Below, piece after piece: positions 17,435-25,918 of a stretch of 64,000 nucleotides of DNA; position 1 is the stretch's first letter, and each line of letters starts with the position of its first letter. The stretch comes from Flavobacterium lacus (GTDB taxonomy: Bacteria > Bacteroidota > Bacteroidia > Flavobacteriales > Flavobacteriaceae): the NCBI RefSeq assembly GCF_003268815.1, contig NZ_QLSV01000014.1, forward strand, positions 50,674-114,673. The letters run 5' to 3'. The position numbers and the translations under genes were made by a program. Below the pieces are notes generated by a model. That model was given only the letters and a program-made list of their open reading frames with translations, had not been told where the DNA came from and searched no databases.

Positions 17435-18307
17435 ATGAGTATTTTAAAAGATTTAAAGCAGCAGTATTTGATGGGTGGCGTAACTGAAAAGTTAATCTAC
17501 TGGAATATTGGTTTATTTGCAGTTCCAATGATTTTTAGTGGAATTTTATCATTGTTTGGGATAACTTTTAATTATGTTCATTATGTAAGTCTATCATCAA
17601 ATCCATCGGATTTATTATGGAAACCTTGGTCAATTATTTCATATGCTTTTTTTCATGCCGGCATTTTTCATATTTTATTTAATTTGATAATTCTGAACTT
17701 TGTTGGACGATTATTTATGACTTTTTTCACTCAAAAGCAACTGTTGAGTTTGTATTTGATGGGAGCCATTTTCGCCGGATTGATTTACATCGTTAGCTAT
17801 TTGATTTTTCCGGCTTTAATTAACCAAAACGCACAAATGGTTGGTGCTTCGGGAGCAATTATGGCGGTTTTATTTGCCACGGCCACTTATGCTCCATATA
17901 TGCAAGTGCGACTTTTGTTGATTGGAAATGTTAAAATGTGGCATATCGCTTTTTTTTATTTAGTAGTAGATTTAATCAGTCTTCCTTTTTCGAATGTAGG
18001 CGGTCATATTGCTCATTTAGGAGGTGCTTTGTTCGGGTATTTATATAGCTCACAGCTTAAAAATGGGACAGATATCACAAAACCGTTTACTTCTTTTGTA
18101 GATGGTTTGGTGAATTTAGTTAGAGGAAGAAAATCGGCTCCGTTTAAAAAAGTGCATAAAAATGAAACGTATGCTAAGCCTAAGCGTGCAGCGAAAGATA
18201 AAACTCAGCAACAAATTGACGAGATTTTGGATAAAATCAGTAAATCGGGTTATGATAGTTTGACGAAAGAAGAGAAAGAGTTTTTGTTTAAGGCGGGGAA
18301 GAGTTAG
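17435..18307 (+). CDS. Rhomboid-family intramembrane serine protease (2)
   Basis: The 290-residue protein has about six membrane helices with AFFHAGIFHILFN, the catalytic VGASGAIMAVLF (Ser139) and GGHIAHLGGALFGYLY (His194). A cytosolic basic tail (about residues 220-290) ends in a charged helix, TKEEKEFLFKAGKS. It is paired with the first rhomboid 41 nt upstream; the two differ enough in insert and tail to suggest different substrates. Confidence 0.92.
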   Translation: MSILKDLKQQYLMGGVTEKLIYWNIGLFAVPMIFSGILSLFGITFNYVHYVSLSSNPSDLLWKPWSIISYAFFHAGIFHILFNLIILNFVGRLFMTFFTQKQLLSLYLMGAIFAGLIYIVSYLIFPALINQNAQMVGASGAIMAVLFATATYAPYMQVRLLLIGNVKMWHIAFFYLVVDLISLPFSNVGGHIAHLGGALFGYLYSSQLKNGTDITKPFTSFVDGLVNLVRGRKSAPFKKVHKNETYAKPKRAAKDKTQQQIDEILDKISKSGYDSLTKEEKEFLFKAGKS

Positions 18308-18364
18308 GAAGGTTGCGGGTTGCGGGTTGAAAGTTGTTGGGACTTGCGAAGTAGCACGGATTTT

Positions 18365-18505
18365 GCCCCCGATTGAAGCGGAAAGCATTTTGCAGGATTG
18401 GCGGACATTTTTCTTGCCAAAAAATTGCGACCTTAGGAGCACATTTTTGGGCTTATAAAATGCCGACAAGACAAAAAATCTTGTAGTGAAAAGCGGGATT
18501 AGGCA
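18365..18505. repeat. Intergenic long-hairpin element, copy 2 (inverted)
   Basis: The 237-bp gap before the EEP gene holds a nested inverted repeat: GCATTTT (18385-18391) with AAAATGC (18457-18463), and GCCAAAAAA (18416-18424) with TTTTTGGGC (18444-18452). The loop GCGACCTTAGGAGC (18427-18440) is a diverged reverse complement of the loop in copies 1 and 3. Flanks CCCCGATTGAAGCGGAAAGC and TTGTAGTGAAAAGCGGGATT look related to the other copies reversed. The preceding 18308-18340 holds GGTTGCGGGTTGCGGGTTG words. Confidence 0.55.
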
Positions 18506-18544
18506 CATAATTATTTTTGATTATTGAATGTTTAATATAACGGA

Positions 18545-19597
18545 ATGAAAAACCTAGGATGGTTTAATAAAGTGATTTTGTTTTTTAATATAGTGCTTAC
18601 TATATTAACCTTTGTTGCTTATATTTTACCTTTTTTGGCACCTAGACTTTTTCCGATTCTTTCGGTTTTGACGCTTTTTTTACCGTTGATGTTGATTCTC
18701 AATTTATTGTTTTTTGGCTATTGGCTCATTCAGTTTAAACGGCAAATGCTGTTGTCGGGGATTGTTTTGTTGTTGGGAATTACGTTTATAAACAAATTTT
18801 ATAAATTTTCTGAGACGAATTTACCCATTGAGGAAGAGGATTTTATTGTGATGAGTTACAACGTTCGCCTTTTTAATTTGTATGATTGGATTGAGCGGGA
18901 TGTGAGTTTGTCAATTTCAGATTTTGTAAAAGAACAAACTCCCGATATTTTGTGTATTCAAGAATTTTCGAAACGGAATGAGGTTGATTTTCGGGTGTAC
19001 AAGCATAAATATGTTTTTATTGAAGGAAAGAATACGAAACTCGGCCAAGCTATTTTTTCTAAATATCCGATTGTGAATGAGGGTGTTATTCCGTTTCCGA
19101 ATTCAACGAACAATGCAATTTATGCCGATATTAAACGAGGAAAAGATACGATTCGTGTGTATAGTATGCATTTACAGTCGATCAAAATCACGCCCGACGT
19201 GCATGAAATTGATGAAAATATTCAAGGGGTTTCGCAAGATCAGTCAAAACGGATGCTTCGCCGAATGAGTACATCATTTAAATCGCAGCAAAATCAGGCA
19301 GAGATTATTAAGAAACACAAAGCAGATTGTAACTATCCGATTGTTATTTGTGGCGATATGAACAATAGTCCTTTTTCGTTTGTTTACCGCAGTATCAAAG
19401 GTGATTTGAACGATGCGTTTGAAGAAGCCGGTTCCGGTTTTGGCACAACGTATAGTTTTAAGTACTATCCCGCTCGAATTGATTATATTTTTACGGATAA
19501 AAAATTTGTAGTGAAACAGTTTAGTTCTTTTCCTAATTTTAGGAATTCAGATCACTTTCCGATTGTTACACGATTGTCTTTTGAAACAGAAAAGTAA
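18545..19597 (+). CDS. Endonuclease/exonuclease/phosphatase (EEP) family membrane protein
   Basis: The 350-residue protein begins with about three hydrophobic helices (residues 9-85) and continues into an EEP domain: MSYNVRLFN, ILCIQEFS (metal Glu), CGDMNNSPFSFVYR, RIDYIFTDK and NSDHFPIV (catalytic Asp-His). EEP domains cleave phosphodiester bonds in nucleic acids, inositol phosphates or sphingomyelin. Membrane anchoring with a C-terminal catalytic domain suggests an envelope substrate, but it cannot be named. ATG at 18545; the next gene is convergent. Confidence 0.88.
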   Translation: MKNLGWFNKVILFFNIVLTILTFVAYILPFLAPRLFPILSVLTLFLPLMLILNLLFFGYWLIQFKRQMLLSGIVLLLGITFINKFYKFSETNLPIEEEDFIVMSYNVRLFNLYDWIERDVSLSISDFVKEQTPDILCIQEFSKRNEVDFRVYKHKYVFIEGKNTKLGQAIFSKYPIVNEGVIPFPNSTNNAIYADIKRGKDTIRVYSMHLQSIKITPDVHEIDENIQGVSQDQSKRMLRRMSTSFKSQQNQAEIIKKHKADCNYPIVICGDMNNSPFSFVYRSIKGDLNDAFEEAGSGFGTTYSFKYYPARIDYIFTDKKFVVKQFSSFPNFRNSDHFPIVTRLSFETEK

Positions 19598-19598
19598 G

Positions 19599-20210
19599 TT
19601 ATAATTGCTGTTTTTTTAAGTAATCTAAAGCGTATCGCCCTTCGTTAAAAAGTAAGTCTAAAACGCTTAAATTATTAAGAAATCCGTGTTTTTCGCCGAA
19701 AACTTGCGTGTAAGGTTCGCATTGAGTTTGGTCTTTTTTTCCGTTGGCTAAAAAACGAAAATCTTTTACCTCATTCACTTCGTGAAAATATTCAATTGTT
19801 TTTTCGGGTGAAATGGAAATGCCAAGACATTGATTAAGTAGTTCAAAAACTTTCAAATTCAAATCCATTAAAAAAGTATGTTTTTTTTGAAAAATAGGAG
19901 CGATGTCATCTTCAAAATATTCGAAAAAAGGAGATGTTCTGTACGCAGCTTCTAATGATTTGAAATGCTGTTTTTGCCAATTGAAATCCGGTTCAATTTT
20001 TATATTTTTGCACTTTTGATGTGCTGTTTTACTGTGCTTTATTGGAATATTGAGTAGCTGAATTCCATTCGGACTATAAATGTACATTCTGTTTCGGTTG
20101 GTTTGTTTCTGGAAATTGTCTTCCATTTCAAACACAACTTTCTCAGCCTGGACTATAGCCGCATAATGACTAATTGATGGAAAATAAGTGGGATGAATAA
20201 GCGTTTTCAT
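19599..20210 (-). CDS. WbqC-like family protein
   Basis: The 203-residue protein starts LIHPTYFPSISHYAAI and contains RNRMYIYSPNGIQLLNIPI, the WbqC/YPxY pattern. The family was named from polysaccharide clusters, but in Bacteroidetes it commonly ends the parA-parB-DUF5683-dapB-lepB run, as here. Its biochemical function is unproven. It is 3 nt downstream of lepB. Confidence 0.85.
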   Translation of the reverse strand: MKTLIHPTYFPSISHYAAIVQAEKVVFEMEDNFQKQTNRNRMYIYSPNGIQLLNIPIKHSKTAHQKCKNIKIEPDFNWQKQHFKSLEAAYRTSPFFEYFEDDIAPIFQKKHTFLMDLNLKVFELLNQCLGISISPEKTIEYFHEVNEVKDFRFLANGKKDQTQCEPYTQVFGEKHGFLNNLSVLDLLFNEGRYALDYLKKQQL

Positions 20211-20213
20211 TCG

Positions 20214-21767
20214 TTATGATTCAGCATTCTTTTTCTTTCTTTTTCTGTAATAGTCAAAGCCAAACCAGCCAGCTAAGAGAATAACAAAGTAGATGAAATA
20301 AGATACCGGTTCACCACTTCCGCCAACGGTTGTGAACAATCTGTTCCAACGAATTTTATCGAATGCTTTGCTCCAAGGAATATTCTGGTCTAGACTCATC
20401 CAGATTAATACCGGCTTCCCTACAATGTGATCAGCGGGAACATAACCCCAATAACGACTATCTTCCGAGTTGTGACGGTTGTCGCCCATCATCCAGTAAT
20501 AATCCATTTTAAAGGTATAGTCTTTAACAACTTTTCCGTTAATACGAATCTCATCCCCATTTACTTGTAAATCATTCTTCTCATAATCGGTAATGATCAT
20601 TTTGTAAAATGGTATAGTTTCCTTGTTTAACGCTACTGTTTTTCCGGCTTGTGGAATATAGATTGGGCCGTAATTATCAGTATTCCAATTTTTTGTATGC
20701 GGAAAAACACTGGTTGTTCCATCGGTATCGATTCGTTTTGTGACTGATTTTACGATTGGATTATTTCTTAATCGCACAGCATTTTCATCGGTAACTGCAA
20801 AAAAGGTATAGGAATTTTGAGAATTAACCCGTACGCCATCCGTTATTTGTAAATCATTGTAAACATATTCCGGATTAAATTGCGTTCCATCCGTTACAAC
20901 GTCATAGGAAAATTGCACTTTTTGACGGTCGTGCATCGGGAGCATTTTCCCATTTACATACACATCTCCATTTTTAATTTGAAGACTATCTCCCGGAATT
21001 CCCAAGCAACGTTTTACGTAATTTGATTTTTTATCAAGTGGTTTATCCACTCTTCTGCCTGATTGATCTCTGAATTTATAAACCGTATCAATTGGCCAAT
21101 TAAATACCACAATGTCATTTGTTTCAATGCTTTCAATTCCGGGAAAACGAAAAGAAGGTAATTGAGGCCAACTTAAATAAGATTTTGTTCTCACAATGGG
21201 AATCGAATCGTGCACCATTGGAAGACCAACTGCTGTGGTTGGAGTTCTGGCACCATAATGAAATTTGCTTACAAACAGAAAATCACCTACGAGCAATGAT
21301 TTTTCTAAGGAAGAAGTCGGAATGACAAACGGTTGCATTACATACGTATGAACAGTAGTTGCCACCACAATTGCAAATAATATAGAGCTTACAAAATCAG
21401 CCGCAGCATTTTTTGGATGAAGCGAACGCTCTTTAATGTGCGTTACATCTTGCGTATAATTGACATAATAAATGTACAAACCTAACGTAGCAACACCGAG
21501 AATCGTATCTAATTGCGAATTTTTTCCGAAACTTCTCAAGGTTTCCACCCAAACAACAGGAAACATGATTAGGTTTACAATTGGAATGAAAAGTAAAAAT
21601 GTGTACCACCATGGTCTGTTAATAATTCTCATTAAAACAATGGCATTGTAAATAGGAACTGCTGCTTCCCACGACTTTCTGCCCGCTTTTTGATATAATT
21701 TCCAAGTTCCCAAATAGTGTACAATTTGTATCACTAAAAAGAATATAAACCATTGATATAATGTCAT
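20214..21767 (-). CDS. lepB: Signal peptidase I
   Basis: LepB removes signal peptides on the outer face of the inner membrane. At 517 residues it is longer than usual. An N-terminal multi-helix domain (about 1-110) precedes the anchor, the catalytic Ser153 (IPTSSLEKSLLVGD) and Lys252 (NYVKRCLGIPGD). GDNRHNSEDSRYWGYVP (box E) lies near residue 425 and a final membrane helix precedes a basic tail. The usual Met after the catalytic Ser is Leu here. A hairpin with 8-bp arms (21784-21791 / 21800-21807) lies in the leader. Confidence 0.94.
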   Translation of the reverse strand: MTLYQWFIFFLVIQIVHYLGTWKLYQKAGRKSWEAAVPIYNAIVLMRIINRPWWYTFLLFIPIVNLIMFPVVWVETLRSFGKNSQLDTILGVATLGLYIYYVNYTQDVTHIKERSLHPKNAAADFVSSILFAIVVATTVHTYVMQPFVIPTSSLEKSLLVGDFLFVSKFHYGARTPTTAVGLPMVHDSIPIVRTKSYLSWPQLPSFRFPGIESIETNDIVVFNWPIDTVYKFRDQSGRRVDKPLDKKSNYVKRCLGIPGDSLQIKNGDVYVNGKMLPMHDRQKVQFSYDVVTDGTQFNPEYVYNDLQITDGVRVNSQNSYTFFAVTDENAVRLRNNPIVKSVTKRIDTDGTTSVFPHTKNWNTDNYGPIYIPQAGKTVALNKETIPFYKMIITDYEKNDLQVNGDEIRINGKVVKDYTFKMDYYWMMGDNRHNSEDSRYWGYVPADHIVGKPVLIWMSLDQNIPWSKAFDKIRWNRLFTTVGGSGEPVSYFIYFVILLAGWFGFDYYRKRKKKNAES

Positions 21768-21783
21768 TTTTATTATTTTTTAT

Positions 21784-21807
21784 TTTCGTTTTTACTTGTA
21801 AACGAAA
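21784..21807 (-). promoter_or_regulatory. Leader hairpin upstream of lepB
   Basis: TTTCGTTT (21784-21791) and AAACGAAA (21800-21807) form an 8-bp stem 17 nt upstream of the lepB ATG. The minus strand just upstream reads TACTTTCG, a near match to the -7 consensus, so the stem would lie at the very 5' end of the message. Function unknown. Confidence 0.4.
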
Positions 21808-21883
21808 GTATAGTTCTTAATTAGTTCCCAAATATAGAAAACGTTACCAATTTAACGTTTATTTATCGTGTTTTTGCTATGAT

Positions 21884-22585
21884 TTATTTTAAATCTAATA
21901 CATCTTTCATGGTAAAAACACCTTTTTTACCTACAATCCATTCGGCGGCAATTATGGCACCAAATGCAAAACCATCACGGCTGTGTGCGGTATGTTTGAT
22001 TTCGATGGTGTCAACTTCCGATTGATAAAAAATGCTGTGTGTTCCGGGAACATTGTCTTCTCTTTTTACATCAATAAACAAATCATCTGATTTTGGATTT
22101 TCGATGTTCCAGTTATTTTTGCTTGTATGATTGATGATAGAATTGGCTAATGAAATTGCTGTTCCGCTGGGTTTGTCTACTTTTTGGGTGTGATGAATTT
22201 CTTCCATCGAAACATTATATTGATTGAATTTTGACATCATTTTAGCCAAATAATCGTTCAATTCAAAAAATAAATTTACGCCTAAACTAAAATTAGAACC
22301 ATAAATAAAAGCGGCATTTTTTTCTTTGCAAAGGTTCACCATTTTATGATAATCTGCTAACCAACCGGTTGTTCCGGAAACTACAGGAATTCCATTTTCA
22401 AGGCAAGTGGAGATATTGTTTACGGCAGAATCAGGTACGCTGAAATCAATTGCTACGTCTGTGTTTTCTAATCCTTCAAAGGAATCAGAACTTCCTTTTC
22501 GCAACACAATTTCATGACCGCGTTCCAAGGCAATTCGTTCAATTACCTTTCCCATTTTTCCGTATCCTAAAAGTGCAATTTTCAT
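21884..22585 (-). CDS. dapB: 4-hydroxy-tetrahydrodipicolinate reductase
   Basis: DapB acts in the diaminopimelate/lysine pathway. The 233-residue protein has the NAD(P)-binding GYGKMGKVIE, SGTTGW, the catalytic EEIHHTQKVDKPSGTA segment with the His pair and Lys, and the C-terminal FAFGAIIAAEWI. Its length is at the short end of the family. Its ATG overlaps the stop of the DUF5683 gene (TAATG). Confidence 0.95.
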   Translation of the reverse strand: MKIALLGYGKMGKVIERIALERGHEIVLRKGSSDSFEGLENTDVAIDFSVPDSAVNNISTCLENGIPVVSGTTGWLADYHKMVNLCKEKNAAFIYGSNFSLGVNLFFELNDYLAKMMSKFNQYNVSMEEIHHTQKVDKPSGTAISLANSIINHTSKNNWNIENPKSDDLFIDVKREDNVPGTHSIFYQSEVDTIEIKHTAHSRDGFAFGAIIAAEWIVGKKGVFTMKDVLDLK

Positions 22586-23148
22586 TAAAATCTGTAATTC
22601 AAAGTTAATCCAACGTTGTATTTGTAGTCAATTTCATTTTGTCGAACATCCGGCGTCAGCGATAAATTATCGTTTACATTAAATTGCATGAGATGAGCAC
22701 CAACATTGGCATCAATTATATTTAAGACATAAAAACCAATCATCACGGCGGTTGAAATGTCTCTGTTTCGTTCAAAAGTTCGTTGAGCATTAATTAAAAC
22801 AGCATCAGTGTAAATTCCTTGATACTTGTCGTTGGTATAACCTTCTAACCGTCGTTTATAAATGTCTCGAAATTCGTTATACTTTTTATTGTTATCGTTA
22901 TAAAAATAATATCCGATTGCTAAACCACCATAAACAATGGGAACTTTCCAATATTGTTTGTTATAAACTTGTCCTAGTCCCGGAATAACGGTCGAATAAA
23001 AAGCAGCTTTTGCAGGTGTCAATGGATCAATAGGTTTGTAGGAGGTAGAGTCTTTTGTAATTTTGACTTCTTCAAACTGAACTTGTGCAATAGCCGAATT
23101 GATTCCAAAAAGGAAAAAAGAAAAAAGTATGATTCGAAAAACAACCAC
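22585..23148 (-). CDS. DUF5683 family exported protein
   Basis: The 187-residue protein has a signal peptide (about 1-22), then PLTPAKAAFYSTVIPGLGQVYNKQYWKVPIVYG, the DUF5683 signature, and two to three hydrophobic stretches. The likely start is GTG at 23148, whose first base overlaps the parB stop (TAGTG), giving a coupled parB-DUF5683-dapB unit. The function is unknown; the position between parB and dapB is conserved in flavobacteria. Confidence 0.85.
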   Translation of the reverse strand: MVVFRIILFSFFLFGINSAIAQVQFEEVKITKDSTSYKPIDPLTPAKAAFYSTVIPGLGQVYNKQYWKVPIVYGGLAIGYYFYNDNNKKYNEFRDIYKRRLEGYTNDKYQGIYTDAVLINAQRTFERNRDISTAVMIGFYVLNIIDANVGAHLMQFNVNDNLSLTPDVRQNEIDYKYNVGLTLNYRF

Positions 23149-24050
23149 TATCCTTTAATTAAAGCAATAATTCGTTGAAAATCGGCTTCCGATTTAAACG
23201 GAATAGTTATTTTACCTTTTCCGTTGGTATCAATTTTTACGTCTACTTTTGTACCTAAAACCGTTGCAATTTCTTTTTTATCAGCTTCTGCAACTACAAA
23301 TGCAGAGGTAGATTTTGTTGGTTTTCCGGATTTTGGTTTTAAACCTTCTTGGTGATTTTTTACTAAAGTTTCGGTATCACGCACAGAAAGATTCTGACTG
23401 ATGATTTTATGATAAATGTCGGATTGAGCATCTTCATCTTCAATGTTAATCAACGCACGGCCATGTCCCATCGAAATAAAACCATCACGAATTCCGGTTT
23501 GAATAATTGGGTCTAATTTTAATAAACGAAGATAATTGGCAATCGTAGAACGTTTTTTACCTACTTTATCGCTCATTTGTTCTTGCGTTAACTGAATTTC
23601 ATCAATCAAACGTTGGTAAGAAAGTGCAATTTCAATCGGATCTAAATCGTGGCGTTGGATGTTTTCTACCAAAGCCATTACTAGCGATTCATTGTCATTT
23701 GCAATTCGAATATAAGAGGGAATAACAGTCAATCCGGCTATTTTTGAAGCACGAAGTCTTCGTTCACCCGAAATTAACTGGTATTTATTAAAGTCTAATT
23801 TTCTAACAGTAATCGGCTGAATTACACCCAATTCTTTGATGGATGTTGCTAATTCCTGAAGCGTTTCTTCGTTAAAATTGCTTCTGGGCTGAAACGGATT
23901 TATTTCAATTGCCTCAATTTCAAGCTCAATAATATTCCCAACCACTTTATCGGCATTTTTATCATTTACCGATTTGATGTCGTTTTCCGGGTCTTTCAAT
24001 AAAGCCGATAATCCTCTTCCTAAGGCTTGTTTTTTAGTGGCTTGTGTCAT
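23148..24050 (-). CDS. parB: Chromosome partitioning protein ParB
   Basis: ParB binds parS and spreads on DNA using CTP, working with ParA in chromosome segregation. The 300 residues start QALGRGLSALL and include the CTP-binding ISGERRLRASKIAG and NIQRHDLDPIE boxes, the helix-turn-helix region MSDKVGKKRSTIANYLRLL and a C-terminal dimerisation part. I saw no parS palindrome in this window. Confidence 0.95.
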   Translation of the reverse strand: MTQATKKQALGRGLSALLKDPENDIKSVNDKNADKVVGNIIELEIEAIEINPFQPRSNFNEETLQELATSIKELGVIQPITVRKLDFNKYQLISGERRLRASKIAGLTVIPSYIRIANDNESLVMALVENIQRHDLDPIEIALSYQRLIDEIQLTQEQMSDKVGKKRSTIANYLRLLKLDPIIQTGIRDGFISMGHGRALINIEDEDAQSDIYHKIISQNLSVRDTETLVKNHQEGLKPKSGKPTKSTSAFVVAEADKKEIATVLGTKVDVKIDTNGKGKITIPFKSEADFQRIIALIKG

Positions 24051-24055
24051 AAAAC

Positions 24056-24820
24056 CTAGCTATTTTTTTTAATAATTTCTTCTGCTAAACTCAAATAATT
24101 GTTAGCTCCTTTACTGGTTGCATCAAAATTAATAATGCTTTCGCCAAAACTAGGAGCTTCACTTAATTTCACATTTCGTTGAATGATGGTTTTAAAAACC
24201 ATATCGTTAAAATGTTTTTGTACTTCTTCCACCACTTGGTTGGATAAACGCAAACGGGAATCATACATGGTTAACAATAATCCTTCGATATCCAAATCCG
24301 GATTATGTAATTTTTGAACACTTTTAATGGTGTTCAATAATTTTCCTAAACCTTCTAATGCAAAATATTCGCATTGAATTGGAATTACCACACTGTCGGC
24401 GGCGGTTAAGGCATTTAACGTTAACAATCCCAATGAAGGAGCACAGTCGATTAAAATATAATCATAATCATCTTTAATTGAAGCTAATGCTTCTTTGAGC
24501 ATGTATTCTCGATTTTCTTTGTCAACCAATTCAATTTCAATAGCAACCAAATCAATATGTGCCGGAATGATATCAACATTGGGAGCAGAACATTTCATTA
24601 CCGCTTGCTGCGGGGTATTGCTGTGTTCTAAAACCTGATACGATCCTATCGCAACACTATCTACATCAATGCCTAAGCCTGAACTGGCATTGGCCTGTGG
24701 ATCAGCATCAATTAGTAATACTTTTTTTTCTAAAACACCTAGTGAGGCCGCTAAATTTACGGTTGTTGTAGTTTTGCCAACGCCTCCTTTTTGATTCGCA
24801 ATTGCAATAATTTTGCCCAT
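24056..24820 (-). CDS. parA: Chromosome partitioning ATPase ParA (Soj)
   Basis: The 254-residue deviant-Walker ATPase has IANQKGGVGKTTTTVNLAAS at the N-terminus (residues about 6-25), the DADPQANAS Walker A' and LIDCAPSLGLLTLNAL Walker B. The size and lack of an N-terminal extension indicate a chromosomal Soj-type ParA without a DNA-binding regulator domain. parB follows after 5 nt. Confidence 0.95.
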   Translation of the reverse strand: MGKIIAIANQKGGVGKTTTTVNLAASLGVLEKKVLLIDADPQANASSGLGIDVDSVAIGSYQVLEHSNTPQQAVMKCSAPNVDIIPAHIDLVAIEIELVDKENREYMLKEALASIKDDYDYILIDCAPSLGLLTLNALTAADSVVIPIQCEYFALEGLGKLLNTIKSVQKLHNPDLDIEGLLLTMYDSRLRLSNQVVEEVQKHFNDMVFKTIIQRNVKLSEAPSFGESIINFDATSKGANNYLSLAEEIIKKNS

Positions 24821-24881
24821 TGATTCGATTAAATTTGAGTCGTAAAATTACGATTATTTATGGGTTTTTCAAGTTCAAGTT

Positions 24882-24897
24882 GTTAACAAATGTTAAC
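24882..24897. promoter_or_regulatory. GTTAACA palindrome upstream of parA
   Basis: GTTAACA-AA-TGTTAAC is a perfect 7-bp inverted repeat about 62 nt upstream of the parA start, just upstream of a TTG...TAATTTTA promoter-like pair (minus strand). It could be a regulator or replication-protein site; nothing identifies the binder. Confidence 0.3.
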
Positions 24898-24934
24898 TGT
24901 TTTATGCACAATTAATTAGCTTTAAACAAATGAT

Positions 24935-25816
24935 TTACTTGCTTTTTTTCGCTTTAATCATGGCTTCCAGCATATCCCACATTTGCTCGGGAATTTCTTC
25001 TAACAAATTGAATTGTCCTGCTCCTTTTAACCATTCTCCGCCATCAATCGTAATCACATCTCCATTAATGTAGGCTGAAAAATCAGAAACCAAATAAGCA
25101 GCCAAATTGGCTAACTCTTGATGGTCGCCAACGCGTTTTAAAGGAACTTTTTTAGCCATATCAAATTTTTCTGCCAAATCACCTGGTAACAGTCTATCCC
25201 AAGCACCTTTGGTTGGAAAAGGTCCGGGAGCAATGGCATTGCTTCTAATACCATATTTTGCCCATTCTACCGCTAAACTTCTGGTCATCGCCAAAACACC
25301 TGCTTTTGCTGTGGCACTTGGTACCACATAGGCAGAACCGGTCCAAGCATAGGTTGTGACAATATTTAAAATTACTGAACTTTCTTGCTTGGAATCAATC
25401 CAATGTTTTCCGAAAGCTAAGGTGCAGTTTTTGGTTCCCTTAAGAACAATATCGATAATGGTATCAAACGCATTGGCGGATAATCGTTCAGTAGGAGAAA
25501 TGAAATTTCCGGCAGCATTATTCAATAAAACATCCACTTTTCCGAAGTTTTTTAAAACTTCTTGAAGCATAGCTTCCACTTGCTCATAAAAACGAACATC
25601 GCATTGCAAAGGCAAACATGTTCCTCCGGTTTCTTTTTCTAATTCGGCTGCGGTGGTTTTTAATTTATCTAAATCTCTGGAAGTAATGGCAACTTTGGCA
25701 CCCAATTCTAAAAAGTATTTGGTCATTGCTTTTCCGAGTCCGCTACCACCTCCGGTTACTACTATTACTTTGCCTTCTAAGGCGTTATCACGGAGCATTT
25801 TTGCTGAAAAATTCAT
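24935..25816 (-). CDS. SDR-family oxidoreductase, 2,4-dienoyl-CoA reductase-like
   Basis: The 293-residue Rossmann protein has VTGGGSGLGKAM for cofactor binding and NNAAGNFISPTERLS. At the position of the usual YxxxK it reads PSATAKAG, with no Tyr. That replacement, plus the C-terminal IDGGEWLKGAGQFN, is characteristic of the peroxisomal/mitochondrial 2,4-dienoyl-CoA reductase branch rather than a defect. It probably acts in beta-oxidation of unsaturated acids. TATCTTTA at 25834-25841 (minus) is a likely -7 box. Confidence 0.85.
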   Translation of the reverse strand: MNFSAKMLRDNALEGKVIVVTGGGSGLGKAMTKYFLELGAKVAITSRDLDKLKTTAAELEKETGGTCLPLQCDVRFYEQVEAMLQEVLKNFGKVDVLLNNAAGNFISPTERLSANAFDTIIDIVLKGTKNCTLAFGKHWIDSKQESSVILNIVTTYAWTGSAYVVPSATAKAGVLAMTRSLAVEWAKYGIRSNAIAPGPFPTKGAWDRLLPGDLAEKFDMAKKVPLKRVGDHQELANLAAYLVSDFSAYINGDVITIDGGEWLKGAGQFNLLEEIPEQMWDMLEAMIKAKKSK

Positions 25817-25918
25817 AGTAAAATTGTTTTTTGTAAAGATACTATTTCGGAATTATTATTCTAAAGTTTTAGCAATAAACTAACAAAATTGTAACTAACA
25901 AGTCTGTTACATTATTTA

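Noticed and set aside
23148..24820. parS site or origin near parAB
   Set aside because: No TGTTTCACGTGAAACA-like palindrome or dnaA/dnaN gene and no DnaA-box cluster was seen.
24935..25816. SDR enzyme lacking the catalytic Tyr as an inactivated paralogue
   Set aside because: The Tyr-less PSATAKAG is normal for 2,4-dienoyl-CoA reductases of this branch.
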